A DNA stretch of 32,976 nt from a virus, in IMG/VR virus record IMGVR_UViG_3300021170_000053, positions 1-32,976 of that record, one strand, 5' to 3'. The notes beneath the pieces were generated by a model. That model had not been told where the DNA came from. It worked only from the letters and a program-made list of their open reading frames with translations, and searched no databases. The position numbers were made by a program, and so were the translations under genes. This document shows, piece after piece, positions 13,689 to 22,000 of the stretch (the first letter of the stretch is position 1; each line of letters starts with the position of its first letter).

Positions 13689-14717
13689 ATGCCGCTGGCG
13701 CTGGGAGCCCTGACCGACTATGTGACCGTCTCGTCCTACCCTGGATTGACGACGGTCGCGCAGCCGTTCTGTGAGCAGCTCATCAACGTCGTCAGCGGTA
13801 AGATCCGGGACTACCTCAACCGGACCCCGTACTACCAGACCTACTCGATCGCCAACCCGGACAAGGTCCGCGCGTACGGCGGTCCTGTCCTGCGTCTGAA
13901 CTCCACGCCGATCGCGCTTGGCGGCACCATCAACACGCCGCCGACCGACAACAACCACGGCTGCATCACGCAGATCAGCGTCGACAACTGGCCGGAGAAC
14001 CCGGGCGGCGGGTACGTCATCCCGAACGACACCTACGAGTTCGACGCGCAAGACGGAGCTGAGGCGGGCAAGGTCTACTGCGCCAACAACTGGAACAGCA
14101 CCGGTCTCCTCGAGTCGAACCTCAACTTCACCAACCGCGTGTCGCCGGGCACGGAAGAGGCGACCGTCTGGGCCGTCTACTCGGGCGGGTGGATCACCAA
14201 GCCTCAGAGCTACGGCGGAGCCGGTGGGCAGACCTGGCCCTGGCCGGGCGCCGGCGTCCTGGTGCCGCTGGGCACCCTGCTGCTGACCGGCGTCAGCCCG
14301 AATCAGATCCTCTGGCAGTCGGTGCCGAACGGGCTGGGCCTCGCCTCGGGCGACACCGCCGACACGACGGGCGGGTCGATGCCGTCGTTTGCGGCCTCGC
14401 CATCCATCGGCGCCCAGCAGCTCGACGGCACCGTGCTTTGGATGGCGCTCGGCAAGGCGGGCGTGCCTGGCTTCGCTGGTGCGGGGACGGTGCTGCTCGA
14501 CGGTGCGGAGATGGTAGGCGGCGCGCGCATCGCTCTGCCCGACGACCTCGAGCAGGCGTGCATCGAGGAGATCAAGGCCCGCATCCGCGGGAGCGGCCGC
14601 GACCCCATGGCGAAGAGCCAGTCCCTGCTCGGCACCAGCGTCAGCTATCGCGACCCCACGGTCAGCGGGCTGTGCCCGGATGCGCAGGCGCTCTGCGCGC
14701 CCTACCGGCGGATCTAA
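13689..14717 (+). CDS. Head-tail adaptor (gp6-like) with inserted beta module
   Basis: Probable ring protein docking under the portal. Residues about 15-52 (VAQPFCEQLINVVSGKIRDYL) and 280-342 (LPDDLEQACIEEIKARIRG followed by the final AQALCAPYRRI) match the helical layout of gp6/gp15-type adaptors, which are normally about 100-200 residues. Between them sits an insertion of about 200 residues rich in Gly, Trp and Thr, with DTTGGSMPSF and DGTVLWMALG (residues 220-256). That is a variant of the GTTG-x-EPxW...DG-x-x-W motif also seen in the big tail protein at 24682. The start is ATG 13689 after GAGGATGGA. The gene ends in a TAATG overlap. Confidence 0.65.
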   Translation: MPLALGALTDYVTVSSYPGLTTVAQPFCEQLINVVSGKIRDYLNRTPYYQTYSIANPDKVRAYGGPVLRLNSTPIALGGTINTPPTDNNHGCITQISVDNWPENPGGGYVIPNDTYEFDAQDGAEAGKVYCANNWNSTGLLESNLNFTNRVSPGTEEATVWAVYSGGWITKPQSYGGAGGQTWPWPGAGVLVPLGTLLLTGVSPNQILWQSVPNGLGLASGDTADTTGGSMPSFAASPSIGAQQLDGTVLWMALGKAGVPGFAGAGTVLLDGAEMVGGARIALPDDLEQACIEEIKARIRGSGRDPMAKSQSLLGTSVSYRDPTVSGLCPDAQALCAPYRRI

Positions 14718-15073
14718 TGATGGACTGGACCTTCGAGATGGTCAACAGCTTCTATCTTGGCGTGCGCACGGGCGCGGCGAGTCAGGGCGGGACGACTGTG
14801 GGCTCAGGAGGTGCGTCGTACGCGGCGCAGACGGGTCCGTTCATCTGCAAGCAGAAGAGCGTCACGCGCTACGTGAAGGGGCCCGGCGACACTCAGATTC
14901 CGATCAACACGATTCTGATCTGCTACCAGCCGGTCAAGGTGACGGACAAGGTCTGGCCGAACGGCGTCGACCAGACCAACGAGCTCAACGCGCGCCCCGT
15001 GCTGTCGGTGACGACGGAGTCGCAGCTCGGCGAGGACGGCACCGTCCTCTACACGGTGGGGTTCCAGTCGTGA
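14717..15073 (+). CDS. Probable head-closure (stopper) protein
   Basis: The 118-residue product starts in a TAATG overlap with the adaptor gene (a second ATG follows at 14720) and ends in a GTGA overlap with the gp10-like gene. It is beta-rich (FICKQKSVTRYVKGPGDTQI, NTILICYQPVKVTDKVWP) with a Gly/Ser/Thr-rich loop near residue 20-35. No firm sequence motif of a stopper family was recognised. The call rests on the fixed gene order adaptor, stopper, gp10-like, terminator that is common in siphophages. Confidence 0.45.
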   Translation: MMDWTFEMVNSFYLGVRTGAASQGGTTVGSGGASYAAQTGPFICKQKSVTRYVKGPGDTQIPINTILICYQPVKVTDKVWPNGVDQTNELNARPVLSVTTESQLGEDGTVLYTVGFQS

Positions 15074-15444
15074 GCGCGTTCCTCCAAGGCCTCGACGCCA
15101 TCATGGAGCGCTTCGACGAGCTCTCCGACCTGGTGCCGCAGGGCGCCAAGCGCGGAGCCCTTGCCGGAGCCGAGATCGTGGCTGCTCGAGCTCGCGACCT
15201 CGCGCCGCGGAAGACCGGCCACATGGCGGACCGGCTCGTGGCGCTGCCGACCGAGGACGGAGCTGAGATCGTCGGCACGGCCGACTACACCGAGATCCAG
15301 GAGACGGACGACTCGCTGCACCACGAGAACGGTCAGGCCCACTTCCTTCGCGACGCCCTCGACCAGTGCGAGGGCCAGGTGATGGACGAGATCGCCAAGG
15401 GCATCAACGAGAGCCAAGAGACGGTCTGCGGAGGTGCCAAGTGA
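15070..15444 (+). CDS. HK97 gp10-like neck/tail-completion protein
   Basis: The GTG start lies in a GTGA overlap. The 124-residue product follows the HK97 gp10 pattern: an N-terminal helix (FLQGLDAIMERFDELSDLV), then a helix ending in LAPRKTGHMADRL (the family's typical AP-x-x-TG-x-L site at residues 50-60), a beta segment with ADYTEIQE, then GQAHFLRDALDQ, which matches the usual Pro/His-Phe-Leu-x-x-A end. This protein family sits between head closure and tail terminator and helps join the tail to the head. It ends in another GTGA overlap. Confidence 0.8.
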   Translation: MSAFLQGLDAIMERFDELSDLVPQGAKRGALAGAEIVAARARDLAPRKTGHMADRLVALPTEDGAEIVGTADYTEIQETDDSLHHENGQAHFLRDALDQCEGQVMDEIAKGINESQETVCGGAK

Positions 15445-15956
15445 GCGCCCCCTTCCAGCCCGAGCAGGACATCGCCACCGCGGTCGCCAGTGCCGGCGCC
15501 GTCTGGGGTGGCTCGACGGTCGGCGGCGTCTTCGCGCTCATCAAAAACACCAACCTGTTCTTCGGTCAGCCGCGTTCGACGTACGAGGAGGGCCTCCAAG
15601 CGGTTGGTGCTGCGACTCCGGGGCTCTGGATCGACACGGAGACGGTGCCGTCCAAGAGGCCGCAGACGTTCCTGAACGCGGCCGAGTCGGGCTCGTACTT
15701 CTGGGCGGGGATCCGGCTCTGGGTCGTCACCGTGCCTGAGCAGACGGGCATCGACCTGAAGGCCCAGGGGATGCTCGTCGCGCGGCAGCTCCGCGACTAC
15801 TTCCACACGAAGGTCTACACCGGCAGCGCCAGGCTCGGAGCCTACATCATGGCGCTGTGCATCGACCCTGGCGATGTGCGGATCCGAAAGTTCACGGATG
15901 CGCGTCAGGTGCAGGTCTACACCGACTTCGAACTGCAGTGGGCAAACGTGAACTGA
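15441..15956 (+). CDS. Probable tail terminator protein
   Basis: The 171-residue product starts at GTG in a 4-nt overlap. It has an N-terminal helix (EQDIATAVASAGAVWG), strands (VFALIKNTNLFFGQP, IRLWVVTVPEQTG), a long helix (GMLVARQLRDYFHTKVY) and a final strand VQVYTDFELQWANVN. This alpha/beta layout and length match gpU-type tail terminators, which cap the tail tube. It lies between the gp10-like gene and the tail tube gene, the usual place. No diagnostic motif was recognised, so position carries much of the weight. Confidence 0.6.
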   Translation: MSAPFQPEQDIATAVASAGAVWGGSTVGGVFALIKNTNLFFGQPRSTYEEGLQAVGAATPGLWIDTETVPSKRPQTFLNAAESGSYFWAGIRLWVVTVPEQTGIDLKAQGMLVARQLRDYFHTKVYTGSARLGAYIMALCIDPGDVRIRKFTDARQVQVYTDFELQWANVN

Positions 15957-15979
15957 GGCCTTGCCTCTGAGGTGACACC

Positions 15980-17176
15980 ATGGCTCTCGTCTCTTCCGCA
16001 GGATTCCTTGGTCAGGCCCAGGTCGCCCCCGACAGCGCGGGCGCGCCCGGAACGCAGGCAGCGCTCTCTGAGACGACCGGCTGGACGCTCACGCCGAAGC
16101 TCAACACTCCCGATGCGAGCGTGTTCGTTGCCGAGGGCATGGGCACGGTCATGGCGACCCGCGACCCCGAGCCGAGCATCAACGGCATCTACGACTTCGG
16201 CGACGGCGGGCTGACCAATATCATCCAGTCGGTCTTCCCGAGCATCATCGGGTCGCCCTTCGTGCCGCAGACGCGCGTCTGGCCGCTCCTGCTCGAGTCG
16301 TCGACGGCCAGCACGCTCGCCTCGGCCTACGTCTCCGAGCTGACGTTCGACACGAGCGACCCCAACGCGCTGACCAAGTTCACGGCCAAGTTCGGCTTCG
16401 ATGGCACGCCGACGACCCCGTACACCACGGCGACGACCTCGTCGGTCATCGCGCCCACGACCTCGCTGAATCCGGGCGTCGCGTACAAGGCCAGCGTCAG
16501 CATCAACCTGGTCGGCGTGTCGACCGCGTTCACGACGACCACGCTGACTCAGATCGGCGCGACCAACAGCTACCAGATCCCGACGGGCAAGCGCGCCCTC
16601 GACGTCACTGTCGCGCTGGTGCTCGGCGGCGGCGCCACCGCGGGCAACAGCTACACGGTGGACGCCTTCTTCGGAGTCGTCACGCCGACGACGCCGTACA
16701 CCGCAGCCCCCACGGTCGTCTCGGGCAGCTGGTGGCCGATGACGAAGCTGATCGGCGTGACGAAGTGCACGACGACGATGACGTTCAACCTGGACGCCAG
16801 CGTCACCGACATCAACCAGGCTGGCTACGTCAAGCGGGCGCCGACCACGCGCGACGTCAAGATGTCGCTCATGGTCGTGGGCCTCGCCACGAGCATCCCG
16901 CAGCAGAGCGGCGGATCCAACATCGGAGCCGTCACCTGGCGCGCGCTCTGGGAAAACCGGCAGCTCATCCTCGTCGAGCACGACCCTGATGGCCAGCAGC
17001 AGCGCGTCTTCCGGGGCTGGTTCTACATCGACCAGATCCCGGAGAGCCTCACCGTCGACAAGGTCGTCCAGCAGAGCATCAGCCTCAAGGGCGCCAACCA
17101 GACACTCCGAGGCGCGGTGGGCAACAGCGGGTCGGGAAAATTGGTCTACGCCGGGTTTTCATGCGGTGCAGTTTGA
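15980..17176 (+). CDS. Major tail (tube) protein
   Basis: ATG 15980 follows GAGGTGA. The 398-residue product is beta-rich, Thr/Ser-rich and lacks long helices. It shows the pattern of siphophage tube proteins: SETTGWTLTPKLNT, then a VMATRDPEPSINGIYDFGDG segment, then a strand-rich core and late WRALWENRQLILVEH and GWFYIDQIPESL. A central Thr-rich region (about 150-245) may be an Ig-like insertion. The last dozen residues (GKLVYAGFSCGAV) lie in sequence that looks AT-richer than the rest and immediately abuts the antisense HNH gene, so the natural C-terminus may have been altered by that insertion. No sheath features were seen. Confidence 0.7.
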   Translation: MALVSSAGFLGQAQVAPDSAGAPGTQAALSETTGWTLTPKLNTPDASVFVAEGMGTVMATRDPEPSINGIYDFGDGGLTNIIQSVFPSIIGSPFVPQTRVWPLLLESSTASTLASAYVSELTFDTSDPNALTKFTAKFGFDGTPTTPYTTATTSSVIAPTTSLNPGVAYKASVSINLVGVSTAFTTTTLTQIGATNSYQIPTGKRALDVTVALVLGGGATAGNSYTVDAFFGVVTPTTPYTAAPTVVSGSWWPMTKLIGVTKCTTTMTFNLDASVTDINQAGYVKRAPTTRDVKMSLMVVGLATSIPQQSGGSNIGAVTWRALWENRQLILVEHDPDGQQQRVFRGWFYIDQIPESLTVDKVVQQSISLKGANQTLRGAVGNSGSGKLVYAGFSCGAV

Positions 17177-17180
17177 ACGA

Positions 17181-17945
17181 TTACGGCAACTTAGCAATCA
17201 AGCCAACGGATACAAGATGAAGGTACTGGCGTTCGATATGAGCAATGAACTCCACATCGGAATGAGCCCGCTTGGCCATGTTGCATCGGCCGCAGCAGGG
17301 GACGGAGTTTGCTGCCGTGTACCCGGTGGCATTCTCACGTCGGTCGATGCCAGTGTAGAGAAAGAGACCCCATCCGCGACTGGACCTACCGGACGGTTTG
17401 GCGCCGCAGTAGTAACAGACGCTCTCGACGAGAGCGTAAAACTCGACATCGGTCAGCGCCCATTCGATACCTCGGATCTTGGCGTTGTGTCGGTAGTGAA
17501 GAAGAATCTCCGTCCGTCCGCCATGGCCGGCCGGGTACTTCTTGTTGTTGCCTTCGCGCTTCAGGCATCCACAGCTCTTGGTGTTGCCGCCCAGGAGCGC
17601 GTATTGGACGACGTTGATGGTCCGACCCTCAGGCTGGCAGTCGCATTGGCATTCCCAGAGAGGATCTCGGCCCTTCGTGCTGGACAGGCGAACGACCACC
17701 AGGCGGTCGAATCTCTTGCCAACCAGGTCGCGAGGCTTCTTCAGGCAGCCGCAACTCACGCGACCGCTTTTGAGGAGATGAGTCGACGTCTCGAACTCGA
17801 CGCCGCAGTCGCATCGACAGAGCCAGAGCGGAGACGTGACGCCCTTGGTGCCAACAGCACTGCGGCGTTCCGTCGGTGCCAGCACAAGGATTTGACCAAA
17901 CCTGTTGCCGACCTGACTTGGCGGCTTCGGACCAGTTCTTGACAT
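17181..17945 (-). CDS. HNH homing-type endonuclease with duplicated zinc-binding repeats
   Basis: The only clear minus-strand gene, 254 residues. Two N-terminal repeats (residues 13-70 and 75-129) each run GxRFxxLxVL..., W-x-C-x-C-x-C and SCGCLK, a zinc-binding DNA-recognition unit found in phage HNH endonucleases. The HNH domain spans residues 177-225: CYYCG, GIDRRENATGYTAANSV, CCGRCNMAK, so the Cys ligands and Asp/Asn positions are intact. It would cut DNA at an allele lacking the insertion and so spread itself. It sits between the tail tube and chaperone genes, in antisense, 4 nt from the tube stop. Its sequence is visibly richer in A/T than its neighbours, a sign of transfer. Confidence 0.9.
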   Translation of the reverse strand: MSRTGPKPPSQVGNRFGQILVLAPTERRSAVGTKGVTSPLWLCRCDCGVEFETSTHLLKSGRVSCGCLKKPRDLVGKRFDRLVVVRLSSTKGRDPLWECQCDCQPEGRTINVVQYALLGGNTKSCGCLKREGNNKKYPAGHGGRTEILLHYRHNAKIRGIEWALTDVEFYALVESVCYYCGAKPSGRSSRGWGLFLYTGIDRRENATGYTAANSVPCCGRCNMAKRAHSDVEFIAHIERQYLHLVSVGLIAKLP

Positions 17946-17959
17946 GGGAGCACCATAAC

Positions 17960-18232
17960 ATGACCACCGAAACCGACACGTCCAACGAGCCCATCGAGCC
18001 CGAGAACGAGGTTCCCGTCGTCGAGCAGCCGCCGGCGATCCTCATCGATCCCACGCCGGCGGCGCCGGCGCCTGACAGCGTCAAGAAGCGAGCTCGAGCC
18101 GCGTTCGATGCCATCGAGAAGATCACGGGCCCCAACGCGGAGGCGCGGCACTGGCTGTCGATGCCCAAGACGCGCGACGGCGTGCCCACCCCCGTCGAGC
18201 AGCTCGAGGCGATGCTGAAGTCGCTCACGTAG
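17960..18232 (+). CDS. Small acidic protein (90 aa)
   Basis: ATG 17960 has GGGAG 14-10 nt upstream; longer readings from 17876 would run through the 5' end of the antisense HNH gene and are not supported. The first 38 residues are acidic and Pro-rich (likely disordered); the rest is helical (VKKRARAAFDAIEKITGP, VEQLEAMLKSL). It lies between tail tube and tail chaperone, where small assembly factors are common. No family recognised. Confidence 0.6.
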   Translation: MTTETDTSNEPIEPENEVPVVEQPPAILIDPTPAAPAPDSVKKRARAAFDAIEKITGPNAEARHWLSMPKTRDGVPTPVEQLEAMLKSLT

Positions 18233-18248
18233 TCCCACGCAGTCAACG

Positions 18249-18262
18249 AGGCGGAGACGCCT
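18249..18262 (+). promoter_or_regulatory. GNRA hairpin before the tail chaperone gene
   Basis: A 5-bp stem AGGCG/CGCCT with a GAGA tetraloop lies in the 43-nt gap, just 5' of the Shine-Dalgarno TAGGAG (18265-18270) of the chaperone gene. It resembles the hairpins around the capsid gene but is single. Confidence 0.45.
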
Positions 18263-18275
18263 GCTTAGGAGCAGC

Positions 18276-18794
18276 ATGAACACCGAGAGCACCATTCCCG
18301 AGAAGACCGAGGTCGAGTTCGTCGACGTGACCGACGCCGCGCAGGAGCGCGCCGAGATCGAACGCCCGCGGCAGGGCAGCTGCCAGTACATCATCCACAA
18401 GGCGGCCAAGAAGCGGTACGTCGCCGTGCGGCCGAGCGGGTCGTTGCTCGAGAAGCTGGTCGCCAAGACGCAGAAGAACGTCACCCGTGTGCCCGGCAAG
18501 GGCCAGGACGCGCAGCAGGAGTTCCAGTACGCAGCCCGCGTCCGCGAGGCCTGGGCCTGCATGATCTGCCTGCACGCCGTCGATCCCTCGTCGCAGCCCG
18601 AGAAGCCGGTTGCGGGCAAGCCGATCTACGAGCCGTCGATGCGGACGGACCAGGCGGCCGAGAAGATGGTCAAGCAGCCGTACGAGATCAACCACCCCGA
18701 CGGGCTGCTCAACGACGTTGGCGCGCGCCTGGTGAAGTGGCTCAACGACGGCACGAGCCTCGACGAGCAGGTGGAAGAGGCAAAAAACGGCTGA
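18276..18794 (+). CDS. Tail assembly chaperone, short form (gpG-like)
   Basis: The 172-residue product is the zero-frame form of the tail chaperone, which binds the tape measure and tail tube during tail assembly. It has an N-terminal acidic segment (TEVEFVDVTDAAQERAEIE), a central basic beta/alpha part and a helical C-terminus. The Shine-Dalgarno AGGAG precedes the ATG. Its last codons before TGA are GCA AAA AAC GGC, containing the slippery heptamer A AAA AAC at 18782-18788. A fraction of ribosomes should move to the -1 frame and continue to 19090, giving the 271-residue gpGT-like form. Position directly before the tape measure gene supports the role. Confidence 0.8.
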   Translation: MNTESTIPEKTEVEFVDVTDAAQERAEIERPRQGSCQYIIHKAAKKRYVAVRPSGSLLEKLVAKTQKNVTRVPGKGQDAQQEFQYAARVREAWACMICLHAVDPSSQPEKPVAGKPIYEPSMRTDQAAEKMVKQPYEINHPDGLLNDVGARLVKWLNDGTSLDEQVEEAKNG

Positions 18795-18810
18795 AGGCCT
18801 CCCCCGGCCT
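18782..18810 (+). promoter_or_regulatory. Programmed -1 ribosomal frameshift signal
   Basis: The slippery heptamer A AAA AAC sits at 18782-18788 in the correct phase. After a 6-nt spacer a 5-bp hairpin AGGCC/GGCCT (18795-18799 and 18806-18810) with a 6-nt loop follows. A Shine-Dalgarno-like AGGTGG (18769-18774) lies 7 nt upstream. All three parts of a bacterial -1 frameshift element are present. Confidence 0.85.
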
Positions 18811-19090
18811 CATGCGCATCCTCGCGATGTGCATGGAGACGGGATGGCCACCCTTCCCAGGGGCAGTGACGGAGTGGAACGACGAGGACCTGTCGCTGGC
18901 CCTGGGTGGGTTCGGAATCAAGCAGGACGCCGAGCTGGAGATGCTGGAGAAGTCGAAGGCGGAAGCGGCTGAAGCGGCAGCGCAGCGAGCGAAGCAAGGT
19001 CAGCCTCCGGGCACGAAGAGCGGAGGCGGTGCAGCAGGAAGGACCAGCGCACTGCCGATTCAGACGCCGGTGATCTACGAGGAGGACTGA
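18788..19090 (+). CDS. Tail chaperone frameshift extension (gpT-like part)
   Basis: This is the -1 frame part of the chaperone, 100 residues added after Asn171 when the ribosome slips at 18782-18788. It has no convincing start of its own. It begins RLKASPGLMRILAMCMETGW, contains WNDEDLSLALGGFGIKQDAE, then an Ala/Glu/Lys helix and a Gly-rich tail. The long form is made in smaller amount in lambda-like tails and recruits the tape measure protein. It ends with a strong Shine-Dalgarno (GAGGAGG) for the tape measure ATG, which follows the stop by 1 nt. Confidence 0.8.
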   Translation, partial: RLKASPGLMRILAMCMETGWPPFPGAVTEWNDEDLSLALGGFGIKQDAELEMLEKSKAEAAEAAAQRAKQGQPPGTKSGGGAAGRTSALPIQTPVIYEED

Positions 19091-19091
19091 C

Positions 19092-22000
19092 ATGGCTGCC
19101 GACCTTGGAGACCTCACCGCGAAGATCGGCGCCGACAACAAGGACTACATCGCGGCGATGGCTGCCTCCAAAGCGGCCGTCGCCGACTTCGCTCGAGCCA
19201 ACGACCTCAGCCTCGGTGAGGCCTCCAGCGTGCTCCGGGCGTGGTCGTCCGACCAGAAGTCCCAGCTCGCCGCGGCTCAGCGTTCGGTCGAAGAGTACAA
19301 CCGGATGGTCGAGAAGGGGATGAAGGACGGCGCCAAGGCGGTCAAGGACTACAACAAGGACTGGACGGCCGCGCTCAAGGACAACCAGGCCCGCACCAAC
19401 GAGACCTGGGAGTCGATCGGCAGCGGAGCTGCGGCCATGGCCGCGATGGTCGTCGCCGCGATGGCTGCCGCCGTTGCGGGGATGGTCGCCTTCGGAGATC
19501 AGGCGATCGATGCCGCCAACCTCATGGACCCGCGGGGCGCTGACGAGTGGTACGCCTCGGTGCAGCGCCTCAAGGACGCCTGGGTGACGTTCTCGGGCAC
19601 CATCGGCAAGGAGCTGCGTCCCGAGCTCGAGAAGCTCATGGACGAGATGGTCAAGCTCATCCACTTCATGGACACGGTCGACTTCAGCAAGATCGGCTCC
19701 GACGTCGAAGACCTCGCCCACAAGTTCATGCTGCTCGTCTCGCCCGTGCAGACCCTCTCAGCGATGTTCGGCGAGATGACCGGCAAGGCCATCGGTGGGT
19801 CCGAGGCCTTCCAGAAGATGGCTGGCGAGGCTGCCGGCGCCATCGAGAAGCACTACCAGGCTGCAGGCAAAGAGGGCTCCCCGGGGCCGAGCGCCGACCA
19901 GCACTACAAGGATGCGGCCGAGATCCGCGCCGCCGGCGCCGCGCACCTCCGCGAGCTGCGCGAGGAGGGCAAGGAGGAGCGCGAGCGCGCGCAGGTGGCC
20001 GGCGCCAACTTCGCCAAGGCGACACAGGCCGCTGAGGTCGAGAAGGAGGCGGCGAAGACCGCGTACGACCTGAGCAACAAGACGCTCGGCGACAAGGCGG
20101 CGATGCTGAAGCTGCAGCAGGCCGCCGACGAGAAGACGGGGCAGGCGGCTGCGACGAACCTGGCCGCGGCCAAAGCGGTCATGGATGCGTTCACCTCCAA
20201 GCACAATGAGACCAAGGAGAAGGCGGCGTTCGAGCAGGCCAACAAGGTGCTCGAGAACCCCGCTGGCAAGAGCCCGGAGGCCCTCGCTCGAGCGTCGGTG
20301 ACCCAGAAGGACTTCCTCTTCGAGCAGCAAAACCGCATGAAGATGATGGCCGACGTCGCCAAGGCCCAGGCCGAGGTCGACAAGTCGCACCTGCAGTCGA
20401 CCAAGGACGCCGATGCGATCCAGGTGAACACCTTTGAGAAGGATCGCCAAAGCGCCAAGGACTCGGCTGATGCCCAGATGCAAGCAGCGCAGCATGCCTA
20501 CGAGATGAGCAACAAGACCATCACCGACGACATGGCCCTGCTGGAGGCCAAGAAGGCGTTCGCCGTCGACGACGCCAAGCGGGCATCGGACAAGGATGCT
20601 GCGGATCTCAAGATCCTCCAAGCCAAGCAGGCCTTCGCGGAGCGCATGCATGCCGAGGACGACAAGCGGCAGGCCACTGGCGAGGGAGTAGCCAAAGCGG
20701 CTCTTGGTCCGGCAGGCGGCGCTGTTGACGTTGGGAAGGCCCTGGCGACGGGAGCGGACCCCATTACGGCGTTGATCTCGTTCGTCGCTCAGATGCTGAT
20801 GGCGTCGTCGAGCTTCAAGATGCTGACGACGGCCCTTGCTCCACTCATTCAGCTCGTGTCGGACCTACTCGGGCTGATCGACCTGCTCTACCTGGGCCTG
20901 CTCCCAGTCATCGCCATCCTCGACGTGATCAACCCCGTGCTCACGTTCTTCTCGGCCGCGATCTCCGACGTGCTCAATCTGGTGCTGCTGCCGTTCCAAC
21001 TTCTCGGGTCCATCCTTGGAGCGATCCTCGCGCCGCTCCAGGCGTTCATGGACTTCTTCACGAGCGGCATCACTGACGTCATCATGGCCCCGTTCAAGGT
21101 CCTGGGCGACATCTTCAACGCCATCGTCGCGCCCGTGAAGGCGTTCGGCGACGCAATCAAGACCATGGCGGATGACGTGATCATGGCCCCGTTCAAGGGA
21201 CTTGCCGACATCGGCAAGGCGATCGAGGCCCCGCTCCAGCAGTTCTCCACGGTCCTTCAGCAGTTCATCGGAGGGCCTGCTGCAGCTGTGACCCTTGGTC
21301 TGACTCAGCTCGGAAAGCTCTTCGGCTATCTCAGCGAGTCGTTCTCCCGTGCCGCTCAGGTCTTCGATCCGGTTCGTTCGATCGTTGAGACGCTGGTGCA
21401 GGCGCTCGGTGCCAGCTTTGGCCCCATCATCGGCAAGCTCGGCAACGGGATGCAGATGGTCGCCAACATCCTGCAGGCGGCGCTGGTGCCGGTTTTGCCG
21501 CTGCTTGAGCAGGCGCTCCAGAGCCTCGCCAATGGGATTGCCGGTCCGCTGGGTGATGCCATCGGGACGATCTACAACTCGGGGTTTCAGATCGCGGCCT
21601 TCGTTTCCCACAGTGCAGGGGCGCTCTCCCTGACGTTCAGCAGTGTCCTAGGACAGCTGTCGGCATGGGTTACCGACATCGACACAGCGCTGAAATCAAG
21701 TGCGCTCAAACCGCTGGGCGATGCCCTCTACAATTCAGCCATCGCACTGCAAACGGCAGGCAACGACCTCAACACAGCTGGCGACGCCTTCGCTCAGGTC
21801 ACGTGGAAGGCCACCAGCTCGGTCATCGCCCTCGCCGTCGCTGCCGACGCGGCCAACACGCAGCTGACCAACCTCCCCGCGAGCTTCAACGTCGCAGAGG
21901 CGTACAACCAAGCCATCGCAGCTGGAGCAATCGGTTCCGGCGGCACGAACAACCAGAGCCAGTCCGGCCTCAGCATCCTAGGCTCGGTCATGGAGGTCAT

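Noticed and set aside
15980-17176. Tail sheath protein (contractile tail)
   Set aside because: Too short for most sheaths, no sheath-like motif, and no baseplate wedge or spike genes nearby; the gene order fits a non-contractile tail tube.
17386-17942. Plus-strand open frame over the HNH region
   Set aside because: The minus strand carries intact HNH and zinc-repeat motifs; the plus frame is a shadow without motifs.
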